In this document: positions 1-7,492 of the stretch, one piece after another
Layout of the letters: each line of letters opens with the position of its first letter
How positions within the stretch are numbered: the first letter of the stretch is position 1
Source: SIG607 sp045648445
Lineage (GTDB): Bacteria > Bacillota > Clostridia > Oscillospirales > Acutalibacteraceae
Length of the DNA stretch: 64,000 bases
Assembly (NCBI GenBank): GCA_045648445.1
Contig: JAZRNY010000016.1
Span: 3,879 to 67,878, forward strand
Reading direction: 5' to 3'
Position numbers and translations under genes: made by a program
The notes under the pieces: generated by a model
The model's input: the letters and a program-made list of their open reading frames with translations, nothing else
Database searches by the model: none
Told to the model about the DNA's origin: nothing

Positions 1-828
1 GATGCCGTAAAGCTTGACCCCAACGCGAAGATTCAGGGCTTTGTTGACATTCCTCTTGACCCTGCTAAGTTCGGCAGAGTTGTTGCCCAGAATTCCAGAA
101 ACAACTTCCATCAGGGCGTAAGAGACGTTGAACGCGGTCAGACCCTTGCTCAGTTCCAGAGCAAAACAAAGGAAATCGTTACCGCTTCCGTTCAGAGAAT
201 CGACCCCAAGACCGGCAACGCTACCATTCTTATCGGTCACGCAGAAGCAACCCTCCCCAAAACCGAACAGGTACCCGACGAGGTTATTAAGGAAGGCGAC
301 CACATCAAAGTATATATTGTTGACGTAAAAGAAACCGAAAGAGGTCCCCGTGTAATGCTTTCACGTACCCACGCCGACCTTGTTAAGCGTCTTTTCGAGG
401 CTGAAGTTCCCGAAATTTTCGACGGCACTATTCAGGTTAAATCCATTTCACGTCAGGCAGGCAGCCGTACCAAAATCGCCGTTTACAGTTCTAACAGCGA
501 AATTGATCCTATCGGCGCTTGTATCGGACCTCACGGTTCACGTGTAAACAAAATAGTTGAAGAATTAGCAGGCGAAAAAATCGACATCGTTAAATACAGC
601 GACGATCCCGCTGCATTTATCAGCGAAGCCCTCTCCCCTGCCAAAGTTCTCACCTGTGAAATTATTTCAGAAGATCCCAAGGCTTGCAGAGTTACCGTTC
701 CCGATTCTCAGTTATCCCTTGCAATCGGTAACAAGGGTCAGAACGTTCGTCTTGCCGCCAGACTTACCGGTTGGAAGATTGATATTCATCCCGAAAGCGG
801 ATTTTATGAAGGCGCATCCGAGGAATAA
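1..828 (+). CDS. nusA: Transcription termination/antitermination factor NusA (5' truncated by window edge)
   Basis: NusA binds RNA polymerase and nascent RNA and modulates pausing, termination and antitermination. The open frame runs from base 1, so the start codon lies outside the window; 275 codons are visible. They cover the end of the polymerase-binding N-domain, an S1 domain, then KH1 (GACIGPHGSRVNKI) and KH2 (LAIGNKGQNVRLAARLTGW). The protein ends just after KH2, so it has the short Firmicute form without the C-terminal acidic repeats of E. coli NusA. It is followed after 3 nt by rnpM, the normal order of the nusA-infB operon. The internal ATG at 355 is not a start, because coding similarity continues upstream of it. 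Confidence 0.97.
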   Translation, partial: DAVKLDPNAKIQGFVDIPLDPAKFGRVVAQNSRNNFHQGVRDVERGQTLAQFQSKTKEIVTASVQRIDPKTGNATILIGHAEATLPKTEQVPDEVIKEGDHIKVYIVDVKETERGPRVMLSRTHADLVKRLFEAEVPEIFDGTIQVKSISRQAGSRTKIAVYSSNSEIDPIGACIGPHGSRVNKIVEELAGEKIDIVKYSDDPAAFISEALSPAKVLTCEIISEDPKACRVTVPDSQLSLAIGNKGQNVRLAARLTGWKIDIHPESGFYEGASEE

Positions 829-831
829 AAT

Positions 832-1098
832 ATGGTTAAGAAAATACCTCTTCGCCAGTGCACCGGATGTATGGAAAGAAAGGCTAAGAACGAGCTTATC
901 CGCGTAGTTCGTACCCCTGAAAACGACATAGCGCTTGATTTTTCGGGCAAAATGAACGGACGAGGCGCATATATTTGTAAAAACAGTGAATGTCTTAGTC
1001 TTGCAGTTAAAAAGAAACGTCTTGAAAATGCCTTCGGCGTAGCTATTCCCGAAGAACTTTTTGAAAGACTTAAAAAGGAGTTAACTTCCGGTGAATGA
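832..1098 (+). CDS. rnpM: RnpM/YlxR family RNA-binding protein (DUF448)
   Basis: An 88-aa YlxR-family protein. The signatures are the N-terminal RQCTGCMERK segment and the central GRGAYICKN motif, followed by a basic helix (KKKRLENAFG). In Bacillus the family has been described as an RNA-binding modulator of RNase P, hence the symbol rnpM; older annotation calls it nucleic-acid-binding protein YlxR. It lies 3 nt after nusA and overlaps the start of ylxQ by 8 nt, so translation is probably coupled. Length and position are typical. Confidence 0.93.
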   Translation: MVKKIPLRQCTGCMERKAKNELIRVVRTPENDIALDFSGKMNGRGAYICKNSECLSLAVKKKRLENAFGVAIPEELFERLKKELTSGE

Positions 1099-1396
1099 TA
1101 AAATACTAACTTTACTTGGTTTTGCCAGTAAATCGGGCAACCTGTCTTTTGGGGCTGACAGCGTAAAAGAAAGCCTTAAAAGAAGTAAAGCAAAACTTGT
1201 TATTATTGCAAGTGACATTTCGGACAAATCAAGTAAAGAAATACACTTTTTTTCCGACAAAGAAAATGTACCCGTTATAAACGCAGAGTATACTATTGAA
1301 ACTCTTTCACACGCTACGGGTAAAAAGGGCGGAATTATAAGCGTAAACGAAAAAGGATTTGCCGATGCTATCAAAGGAGGAAATGCCAATGGCTAA
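1091..1396 (+). CDS. ylxQ: L7Ae/L30e-like ribosomal protein family (YlxQ)
   Basis: A 101-aa L7Ae-type RNA-binding protein that starts with GTG inside the end of rnpM. The core is recognisable: ILTLLGFASKSGNL at the N-terminus, a basic helix with KAKLVIIASD, then VPVINAEYTIETLSHATGKK. Family members bind kink-turn RNA, but the exact role of YlxQ is not established. The 3' end overlaps the chosen infB start by 8 nt. The complete nusA-rnpM-ylxQ-infB order supports the call. Confidence 0.9.
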   Translation: MNDKILTLLGFASKSGNLSFGADSVKESLKRSKAKLVIIASDISDKSSKEIHFFSDKENVPVINAEYTIETLSHATGKKGGIISVNEKGFADAIKGGNANG

Positions 1397-3932
1397 AATA
1401 AAAATCAGCGATTTAGCAAAAGACCTTAACATGACTTCTAAAGAACTTGTTGCTTTTATCGAAACTGCTTTAGGCAATGAAAAAAAGAGTGCAGGCAGTG
1501 TTGATGAAACTGAATTTGGTATTATTATAGAAAAACTTACCAAGAAAAAGTCGGTTAAGAACTTTGATGAATACTTTGCTACAGGCGCAGCGCAAAGCGA
1601 AAAGAAGGCTGCAGAACGTCAGGCAGTAAAGGACAAAAAACTTGCCGACCAAATGGCTATTCTTGAACAATTAAGGGCGGCTCAGGCAGCACAATCTTCC
1701 CCCAAAGCAGAAGAAAAACCTGCAGTTAAAAAGGAAGAAAAGAAACCCGAAATTAAAAATTCTGAGGTTAAAAAGGAAGAAGTTAAAAAGCCTGAAGTTA
1801 AGAAAGAAGAACCCAAAAAGGCTGAACCTAAGAAGGCTGAAAAGAAAGCAGCGCCCGTAAAAGAAGAGCCCGAAAAGAAAGAATTTAAACCTTCTGATCC
1901 TAATCCTTTTAAAAAGAAAGAAAAGAAGGACAATGCAGGTGCGGCTCCAAACAGAGGCCCTGCCGAAATTCGTCGTGTTGATACCCGTACCAATACCATT
2001 GATATGGAAAAATACAACGAAAAATATGAAAATATTGCTCCTGCAAACTCTATGAAGGATAACTTCTCCAAAAAACAGAAAATCCGTCAGAAATCGCAGG
2101 ATTATAAGCGTCCTCAAAGCGCAAAAAGAGAAACCGAAGCAGATAAACTTCGTCGTTTACAACTTGAAAAAATCAAGAAAACTCCTATACTTGTTACCGT
2201 TGCCGATGAAATCACCGTAGGCGAACTTGCAGAAAAATTAAAGAAAACTGCCGCCGAAGTTATTAAAAATCTTATGAAACTCGGTATGATGGCAACCGTA
2301 AATCAGGTTATTGACTATGATACTGCTGAAATCGTTGTTACCGAAATGGGTGGCAGAATTGAAAAGCAGGTAGTTGTTACCATTGAAGACAGAATTATCG
2401 ACGTTACCGAAGATACCGAAGATACCTTAAAGAAAAGAGATCCCGTTATCGTTGTTATGGGTCACGTTGACCACGGTAAAACCTCTATTCTTGACGCTAT
2501 CAGAAAATCCAGTGTTGCTTCGGGTGAAGCAGGCGGTATTACTCAGCACATTGGTGCTTACAGAGTAAACTACGAAGGCAACGATATTACCTTCCTTGAT
2601 ACTCCCGGACACGCCGCTTTTACCGCTATGCGTTTAAGAGGCGCTATGGCTACCGATATTGCCGTACTTGTTGTTGCGGCTGACGACGGTATTATGCCTC
2701 AGACCATAGAAGCAATTAACCATGCAAAAGCCGCAGGCGTTCAGATTATTGTTGCTATTAACAAAATGGATAAACCCGAGGCTAATCCCGACAGAATTTT
2801 ACAGCAACTTACCGAACACGAACTTGTTCCTGAAAAATGGGGCGGTGACGTTATTTGTGTTCCCGTATCTGCTAAAACAGGCGACGGAATCGATACTCTT
2901 CTTGAGAACATTCTTCTTGTTGCCGAAATGCTCGAACTTAAAGCCAACCCCGACAGAAAAGCAAAGGGTATTGTTATTGAAGCGCGTCTTGACAAGGGTC
3001 GCGGTCCTGTTGCTACCCTTCTCGTTCAGGCAGGTACTTTACGTACCGGTGACATTCTTGTTGCAGGTACTACCGTTGGTAGAGTTCGTACTATGACAAA
3101 CGAAAACGGCAAGACCTTAAAAGAAGCAGGACCCAGTGTACCTGTTGAAATTACAGGTCTTACCGAAACACCAAGCGCAGGTGATTCTTTTGACGCAGTT
3201 AGCGATGAAAGACTTGCCAGAGAACTTGTTGAACAGCGTAAAAACAAAATTAAAGAAGAAGAATTCAATGCCGCTACCAAGGTTACTCTCGATAACCTCT
3301 TTGGCAAATTAAGCGAGGGCGATATGAAAGAACTCGGCGTTATTATTAAAGCCGACGTTCAAGGCTCGGTTGAAGCTGTTAAAGATTCTCTTGTTAAACT
3401 TTCTAACGATGAAGTACGCGTAAAGGTTCTTCACGGCGGTGTTGGCGCCATTAACGAATCTGACGTTGTACTTGCCGGTACCGGCAATGCAATTATAGTA
3501 GGCTTTAACGTTCGTCCCGATGCAGTTGCAAAAGAACTTGCCGAAAGAGACGGTGTTGATATTCGTCTTTACAGAGTTATTTATGACTGTATTGATGAAA
3601 TCGAAGCCGCTATGAAAGGTATGCTTGCTCCCAAAACAAGAGAGGTTGTTATTGGTGACATTGAAGTTAGAGACACCTATAAGATTTCAAACGTAGGCAC
3701 TATTGCAGGTTGTTACGTAACAAACGGCAGAGTAACCAGAAACGCATCTATCCGTGTTGTAAGAGACGGTATTGTTGTAGCAGAAGATGCCATTGCTTCG
3801 CTCAGACGTTTCAAGGATGACGTAAAAGAGGTTGCTCAGGGTTACGAATGCGGTATAAGCCTTGAAAAATTCTCGGATATTAAGATTGGCGACGTATTTG
3901 AAGCCTATATTATTGAGGAGTACAGAGATTAA
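1389..3932 (+). CDS. infB: Translation initiation factor IF-2
   Basis: IF-2 is the GTPase that places initiator fMet-tRNA on the 30S subunit and promotes subunit joining. About 847 aa are read from ATG 1389. A strong Shine-Dalgarno (AAAGGAGG, 1373-1380) is 8 nt upstream; the in-frame ATG at 1383 is too close to it. An IF2_N module (KISDLAKDLNMTSKELV) is followed by a long Lys/Glu/Pro linker (about residues 110-190) and a second IF2_N module (VGELAEKLKKTAAEVIKNLM). The G domain shows GHVDHGKTS, DTPGHAAF and NKMD. Beta-barrel domains and a complete C-terminal tRNA-binding domain follow. The stop overlaps the rbfA start (TAATG). Confidence 0.98.
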   Translation: MAKIKISDLAKDLNMTSKELVAFIETALGNEKKSAGSVDETEFGIIIEKLTKKKSVKNFDEYFATGAAQSEKKAAERQAVKDKKLADQMAILEQLRAAQAAQSSPKAEEKPAVKKEEKKPEIKNSEVKKEEVKKPEVKKEEPKKAEPKKAEKKAAPVKEEPEKKEFKPSDPNPFKKKEKKDNAGAAPNRGPAEIRRVDTRTNTIDMEKYNEKYENIAPANSMKDNFSKKQKIRQKSQDYKRPQSAKRETEADKLRRLQLEKIKKTPILVTVADEITVGELAEKLKKTAAEVIKNLMKLGMMATVNQVIDYDTAEIVVTEMGGRIEKQVVVTIEDRIIDVTEDTEDTLKKRDPVIVVMGHVDHGKTSILDAIRKSSVASGEAGGITQHIGAYRVNYEGNDITFLDTPGHAAFTAMRLRGAMATDIAVLVVAADDGIMPQTIEAINHAKAAGVQIIVAINKMDKPEANPDRILQQLTEHELVPEKWGGDVICVPVSAKTGDGIDTLLENILLVAEMLELKANPDRKAKGIVIEARLDKGRGPVATLLVQAGTLRTGDILVAGTTVGRVRTMTNENGKTLKEAGPSVPVEITGLTETPSAGDSFDAVSDERLARELVEQRKNKIKEEEFNAATKVTLDNLFGKLSEGDMKELGVIIKADVQGSVEAVKDSLVKLSNDEVRVKVLHGGVGAINESDVVLAGTGNAIIVGFNVRPDAVAKELAERDGVDIRLYRVIYDCIDEIEAAMKGMLAPKTREVVIGDIEVRDTYKISNVGTIAGCYVTNGRVTRNASIRVVRDGIVVAEDAIASLRRFKDDVKEVAQGYECGISLEKFSDIKIGDVFEAYIIEEYRD

Positions 3933-4300
3933 TGGCCAGTCATAAAATAGACCGTATAACCTCGGACGTACGCGTGGCAATGGCAGATATTCTGCGCGAC
4001 GTTAAAGACCCCAGAGTCAGCAAAATGTTAAGCATTATAAAGGTACAGGTTACAAACGATTTATCCTATGCAACCTTTTACGTTAGCGCTATTGAGGGCA
4101 AAGAAATGACCGATTCGTCGGTAAAAGCCCTTAAAGGCGCTGCAGGTTATCTTCGCAGAGAACTGGGGCTAAGGGTAAAAATGCGTAAGGTACCTGAAGT
4201 ACGCTTTGTTGCTGACGATTCTATTGAATTCAGCGCTCATATTTCGTCTATAATCGATTCTTTCGGGGAGGGCGGTAACAGTGATGAAGAAAACAATTAA
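3932..4300 (+). CDS. rbfA: 30S ribosome-binding factor A
   Basis: RbfA is a KH-like late assembly factor that binds immature 30S subunits near the 16S 5' helix. The 122-aa protein has the usual length and motifs: RITSDVRVAMADILRDVKDPR near the start, SYATFYVSAIEG in the middle, and LRRELGLRVKMRKVPEVRFVADDSI. Its ATG shares an A with the infB stop, and it overlaps nrnA by 17-20 nt, so it is translationally linked on both sides. Confidence 0.96.
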   Translation: MASHKIDRITSDVRVAMADILRDVKDPRVSKMLSIIKVQVTNDLSYATFYVSAIEGKEMTDSSVKALKGAAGYLRRELGLRVKMRKVPEVRFVADDSIEFSAHISSIIDSFGEGGNSDEENN

Positions 4301-5300
4301 AATAGTTCCCGACAGCATTTGCAAAGAACTTAATATAAAGCAAACCTGCCGTTTTTTTAAAGAAAGAGATAACTTTCTTATTCTCTGTCATGCAACCCCC
4401 GACGGCGACACACTCGGAAGTGCATACGCTTTAGCGATAGGCCTTAACGCAATCGGCAAAAAATGTATGATAAAATGCGCAGACGAAGTTCCCGCTAAGT
4501 ACAGTTATTTTACCGATGCATTTAAAAACAGTCCTATCGACTATGAAACGGTTATTGCCGTTGACGTTGCCGATTTAGTACTGCTTGGCAGTCTTGCAGA
4601 CGAATTTGTAGGAAAAATTGATTTATGTATCGACCATCATATATCTAACACTCGCTATGCCGACAGGCTTTATTTAGACAGTGATGCCGCCGCAAACTGC
4701 CAGTGTATTTACGATATTTTCCGTCATTTTCCTCTGCCTCTTGATACAATTTCGGCTTCGGCTATTTATACCGGTCTTTCTACCGATACGGGTTCATTTA
4801 AATATTCAAACGTAACCGCAAAAACCCATAGAATTGCCGCTGAACTTTATTCTTACAATATTGATGCGGCTGAAATCGGCAGACTTATGTTTGATACAAA
4901 ATCCCGCGGAAGACTCGAACTTGAAAGAATGGTATTAGACAGCGCTGAGTTCCATTTTGACGGCAAGTGTATGCTTCTTGTTGCCACAAACGAAATGAAA
5001 GAAAAAACAGGTTGCAGTGATAACGACCTTGAAGGGGTTGCAGTAATCTCCCGTTCTGTTGAAGGTGTTCTTGCAGGAATTTCAATAAAACAAAAGGAAG
5101 ATAACACCTACAAAGTTTCCCTTCGCACCTATCCCCCTCTTAATGCTTCCGAAATTTGCCGTTCTCTTGGCGGCGGCGGTCATATTAATGCCGCAGGTTG
5201 CAGTTTAAGCGGTGAACTCAACGAAGTTAAAAAGCAAATTTTAAGTGTAGTAGAAAAAAATCTGGAGGTTTTAAATGCAGGGACTTCTTCTGATAAATAA
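4281..5300 (+). CDS. nrnA: DHH-family bifunctional oligoribonuclease/pAp phosphatase NrnA-like
   Basis: A 339-aa DHH/DHHA1 phosphoesterase. The metal-binding motifs are visible: HATPDGDTLGSAYAL, an Asp in AVDVADL, and the DHH signature in CIDHHISNTRYAD. The C-terminal DHHA1 domain has the glycine-rich substrate loop SLGGGGHINAAG. NrnA degrades 2-5-nt RNAs and dephosphorylates pAp, and in Firmicutes it commonly sits between rbfA and truB, as here. Start could be GTG 4281 or ATG 4284; the G-rich RBS at 4265-4275 serves either, with better spacing to 4284. Its end overlaps truB by 26 nt. Confidence 0.92.
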   Translation: MMKKTIKIVPDSICKELNIKQTCRFFKERDNFLILCHATPDGDTLGSAYALAIGLNAIGKKCMIKCADEVPAKYSYFTDAFKNSPIDYETVIAVDVADLVLLGSLADEFVGKIDLCIDHHISNTRYADRLYLDSDAAANCQCIYDIFRHFPLPLDTISASAIYTGLSTDTGSFKYSNVTAKTHRIAAELYSYNIDAAEIGRLMFDTKSRGRLELERMVLDSAEFHFDGKCMLLVATNEMKEKTGCSDNDLEGVAVISRSVEGVLAGISIKQKEDNTYKVSLRTYPPLNASEICRSLGGGGHINAAGCSLSGELNEVKKQILSVVEKNLEVLNAGTSSDK

Positions 5301-6168
5301 ACCAAAAGATATTACTTCATTTAAAGCAGTAGCAACTGTTAGAAAAAAAGCAAATACAAAAAAAGTAGGTCACACCGGTACCTTAGATCCATTGGCTACC
5401 GGTGTATTGCCTGTTTTAATAGGCAGGGCTACAAGTCTTTGCGACTATCTTTTAACCGCCGACAAAAGTTACGTTGCCGCCGTTAAGGCAGGAATTTCCA
5501 CCGATACTCTTGATATAACGGGTGAAATATTAAGTCAAAAGTCGCCCGATTTTACGAAAGAGGAATTACTTTCTGCGCTTGAGCATTTCAAAGGCGAACA
5601 ACTGCAAACTCCGCCTATGTATTCGGCAATAAAAAAAGACGGCGTACCCCTTTATAAACTTGCCCGAAAAGGACAAGAAATAGAAATTGAAAAAAGGAAT
5701 ATTACCGTTCATAGAATAAATCTTCTTGAATTTTCAAAAGAAGATTACACCTTTAAAATTGAAGTGGGTTGTTCTAAGGGTACATATATACGCTCCCTTT
5801 GCCGTGATATAGGCGAATATTTAGGTTGCGGCGCAACACTAACGCAACTGACACGCACAAAAACAGGCGGTTTTTCACTTGAAAACTGCGTCGATTTAAA
5901 CGATTTAACCGAAGAAAATATTTCTTCTTATCTTTTAAGCGAAGAACTTGCCGTAGCGCATCTTCCCGTACTTTCGGTTAGTTTTAATCAAGCAAAACGG
6001 TTTTCAAACGGCGGAAAATTATCCTTTGACCGATTAAACGCCGATATTAAAGAAGATATATGTTACAGAGTAAAATACCTTGATAATTTCATAGGTATAG
6101 GCTTTGCTGATAAAGAAAATAAAGAAATACGAATAAAATGTCTTATAAATCCAATAAAGGACGATTAA
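5275..6168 (+). CDS. truB: tRNA pseudouridine(55) synthase TruB
   Basis: TruB converts U55 of the tRNA T-loop to pseudouridine. The 297-aa protein shows the N-terminal GLLLINKPKDITSF and the catalytic loop KVGHTGTLDPLATGVLP, with the nucleophilic Asp at residue 38. The substrate-binding TPPMYSAIKKDGVPLY and the GTYIRSLCRDIGE motif follow. The ATG is preceded by GGAGG within the end of nrnA. The C-terminal region (after about residue 225) is more divergent but of normal length. Confidence 0.97.
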   Translation: MQGLLLINKPKDITSFKAVATVRKKANTKKVGHTGTLDPLATGVLPVLIGRATSLCDYLLTADKSYVAAVKAGISTDTLDITGEILSQKSPDFTKEELLSALEHFKGEQLQTPPMYSAIKKDGVPLYKLARKGQEIEIEKRNITVHRINLLEFSKEDYTFKIEVGCSKGTYIRSLCRDIGEYLGCGATLTQLTRTKTGGFSLENCVDLNDLTEENISSYLLSEELAVAHLPVLSVSFNQAKRFSNGGKLSFDRLNADIKEDICYRVKYLDNFIGIGFADKENKEIRIKCLINPIKDD

Positions 6169-6169
6169 A

Positions 6170-7033
6170 ATGAAAAAAACTGCTATTGCACTGGGCACCT
6201 TTGACGGTGTTCATCTTGGTCATAAAGAAGTTTTAAAGACTGCTGTAAACAGCGGTCTTTTTCCCGTTGCAGTAGCATTTTCGGTACCTCCAAAAGCATA
6301 TTTAAAGGATGAAAAAATTGTTCTTACCGATTTAAACGAAAAAACCCGTTTAATTAAGGAAACGGGGATTAAGCAAATTGAATATCTTGATTTCAGTAAG
6401 GTACGAGACGTAAGCCCCATCGGCTTTTTCGAGTTTATAAAAGAAAAATTTAACCCTCAAATGATAGTTTGCGGTTTTAATTACACCTTTGGACAATACG
6501 GACTGGGCGATACACAATTGCTAAAAATCCTTTGCGAACAAAATGGTATTACTTTAAAAATTGTCGACAAGGTTTCCGCCTTTGGTCAAATAGTATCAAG
6601 CACCCTTATTCGAGATTTTCTTAAAAACGGCGACCCTAAATCTGCCGAAAAATTTATGGGACATCCTTTTTCAATAAGCGGTAAGGTGCTTCACGGAGAC
6701 AGTCGCGGGAGAAAAATTGATTTTCCAACCATTAATCAAATATTAAACAAAAAAACCGCCCTTTTAAAATTCGGCGTTTATATGTCTAAAATGGTAATTG
6801 ACGGCAAAGAATACTTTGGTATGACAAATATAGGTTGCCGTCCCACCTTTCCGTCAAGCACTCCTATTTGCGAAACCAATATTTTTGATTTTAAAGGCGA
6901 TTTGTACGGCAAAAATCTTCGTTTATATCTGCTTGATTTTATTAGGGAAGAACAAAAATTTTCGGGACTTGATGACCTTAAAATCGCCATAGAAAAAGAT
7001 AAAAACAAAATTATAGAATTAATAAATAATTAA
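6170..7033 (+). CDS. ribF: Bifunctional riboflavin kinase/FAD synthetase
   Basis: RibF phosphorylates riboflavin to FMN and adenylates FMN to FAD. The 287-aa protein opens with the nucleotidyltransferase motif ALGTFDGVHLGHKEVL. It continues with VCGFNYTFGQYGLGD and SSTLIRDFLKNGD, then the flavokinase domain (GDSRGRKIDFPTINQ and GMTNIGCRPTF). It follows truB by 1 nt, with an AAGG-type RBS, and is the last gene of the nusA operon. A large hairpin array begins within 20 nt of its stop. Confidence 0.96.
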   Translation: MKKTAIALGTFDGVHLGHKEVLKTAVNSGLFPVAVAFSVPPKAYLKDEKIVLTDLNEKTRLIKETGIKQIEYLDFSKVRDVSPIGFFEFIKEKFNPQMIVCGFNYTFGQYGLGDTQLLKILCEQNGITLKIVDKVSAFGQIVSSTLIRDFLKNGDPKSAEKFMGHPFSISGKVLHGDSRGRKIDFPTINQILNKKTALLKFGVYMSKMVIDGKEYFGMTNIGCRPTFPSSTPICETNIFDFKGDLYGKNLRLYLLDFIREEQKFSGLDDLKIAIEKDKNKIIELINN

Positions 7034-7492
7034 AAAGAGTTATGCCTAGGCGTTGTATCCTTACGGGTACAACGCCAGTTTTATTCGCCTTTGGCGAGTT
7101 CTATTGCTTCGCAGTTATATTCGGCTACCGCCGAGTGATATTGCCTTCGGCAGTTTGTTGGCGAATAAAATATCACTGAAACCGAAAGGTTTCAATATCA
7201 CTTTTGATTTATCAAAAATATCACTGTGAGACCTGTCTCACAATATCACTATATAAAATATTTTTTGAGATAGTTAAACGGATGTGCAGAAATTCTGCAC
7301 ATCCGTTTTATATTTGTCTTATACCGTAACAAGCAGGGAAAATATACGGCACATTTTCCACTGTTTAGGAGAACCTAAAACCCTTAACCTAACTCAAAAC
7401 TAATTGCAGCCTGTGGGGCAATTAGTCGGGCGATAAGAACAAATTTTAGAACTGTCCTTAATTGTACGCCCCATTAGCATAACTCTTTTTGT
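7034..7492. repeat. Gene-free hairpin array bounded by a 14-bp inverted repeat
   Basis: This 459-bp gap lies between the convergent ends of ribF and the 708-aa gene and holds no credible ORF. Its outer edges form an inverted repeat: AAAAAGAGTTATGC (7032-7045) and GCATAACTCTTTTT (about 7474-7487). The left 260 bp are copy A of hairpin repeat family 1, listed separately. The right part holds further small stem-loops, for example GGAAAAT/ATTTTCC near 7336-7358, TTAGG/CCTAA near 7366-7379, and CTAATTGC/GCAATTAG near 7400-7425. It may be a mobile fold-back element or a layered bidirectional terminator. Confidence 0.7.
7049..7308. repeat. Modular hairpin repeat family 1, copy A
   Basis: An ordered chain of stem-loops. 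A 12-bp hairpin at 7049-7076 (loop TTAC) comes first. Then 11-bp arms TTTTATTCGCC (7079-7089) and GGCGAATAAAA (7160-7170) enclose four small hairpins. After these come GAAACC-GAAA-GGTTTC (7178-7193), TTTTGAT/ATCAAAA (7202-7217), TGTGAGA/TCTCACA (7225-7242) and a 16-bp stem AAACGGATGTGCAGAA/TTCTGCACATCCGTTT (7276-7308). The motif ATATCACT recurs between hairpins and its complement AGTGATAT occurs once. Copy B lies at 38271-38534. The terminal stem, followed by a short T run, could end ribF transcription. Confidence 0.85.

Noticed and set aside
1671..2117. Phe/Leu-rich antisense ORFs opposite the IF-2 linker
   Set aside because: They arise from the Lys/Glu codon repeats of infB (GAA/AAG read backwards) and have no RBS.
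7171..7250. Regular repeats considered as a CRISPR array
   Set aside because: The repeated unit is only about 8 nt, the separators are hairpins rather than spacers, and no cas gene is nearby.
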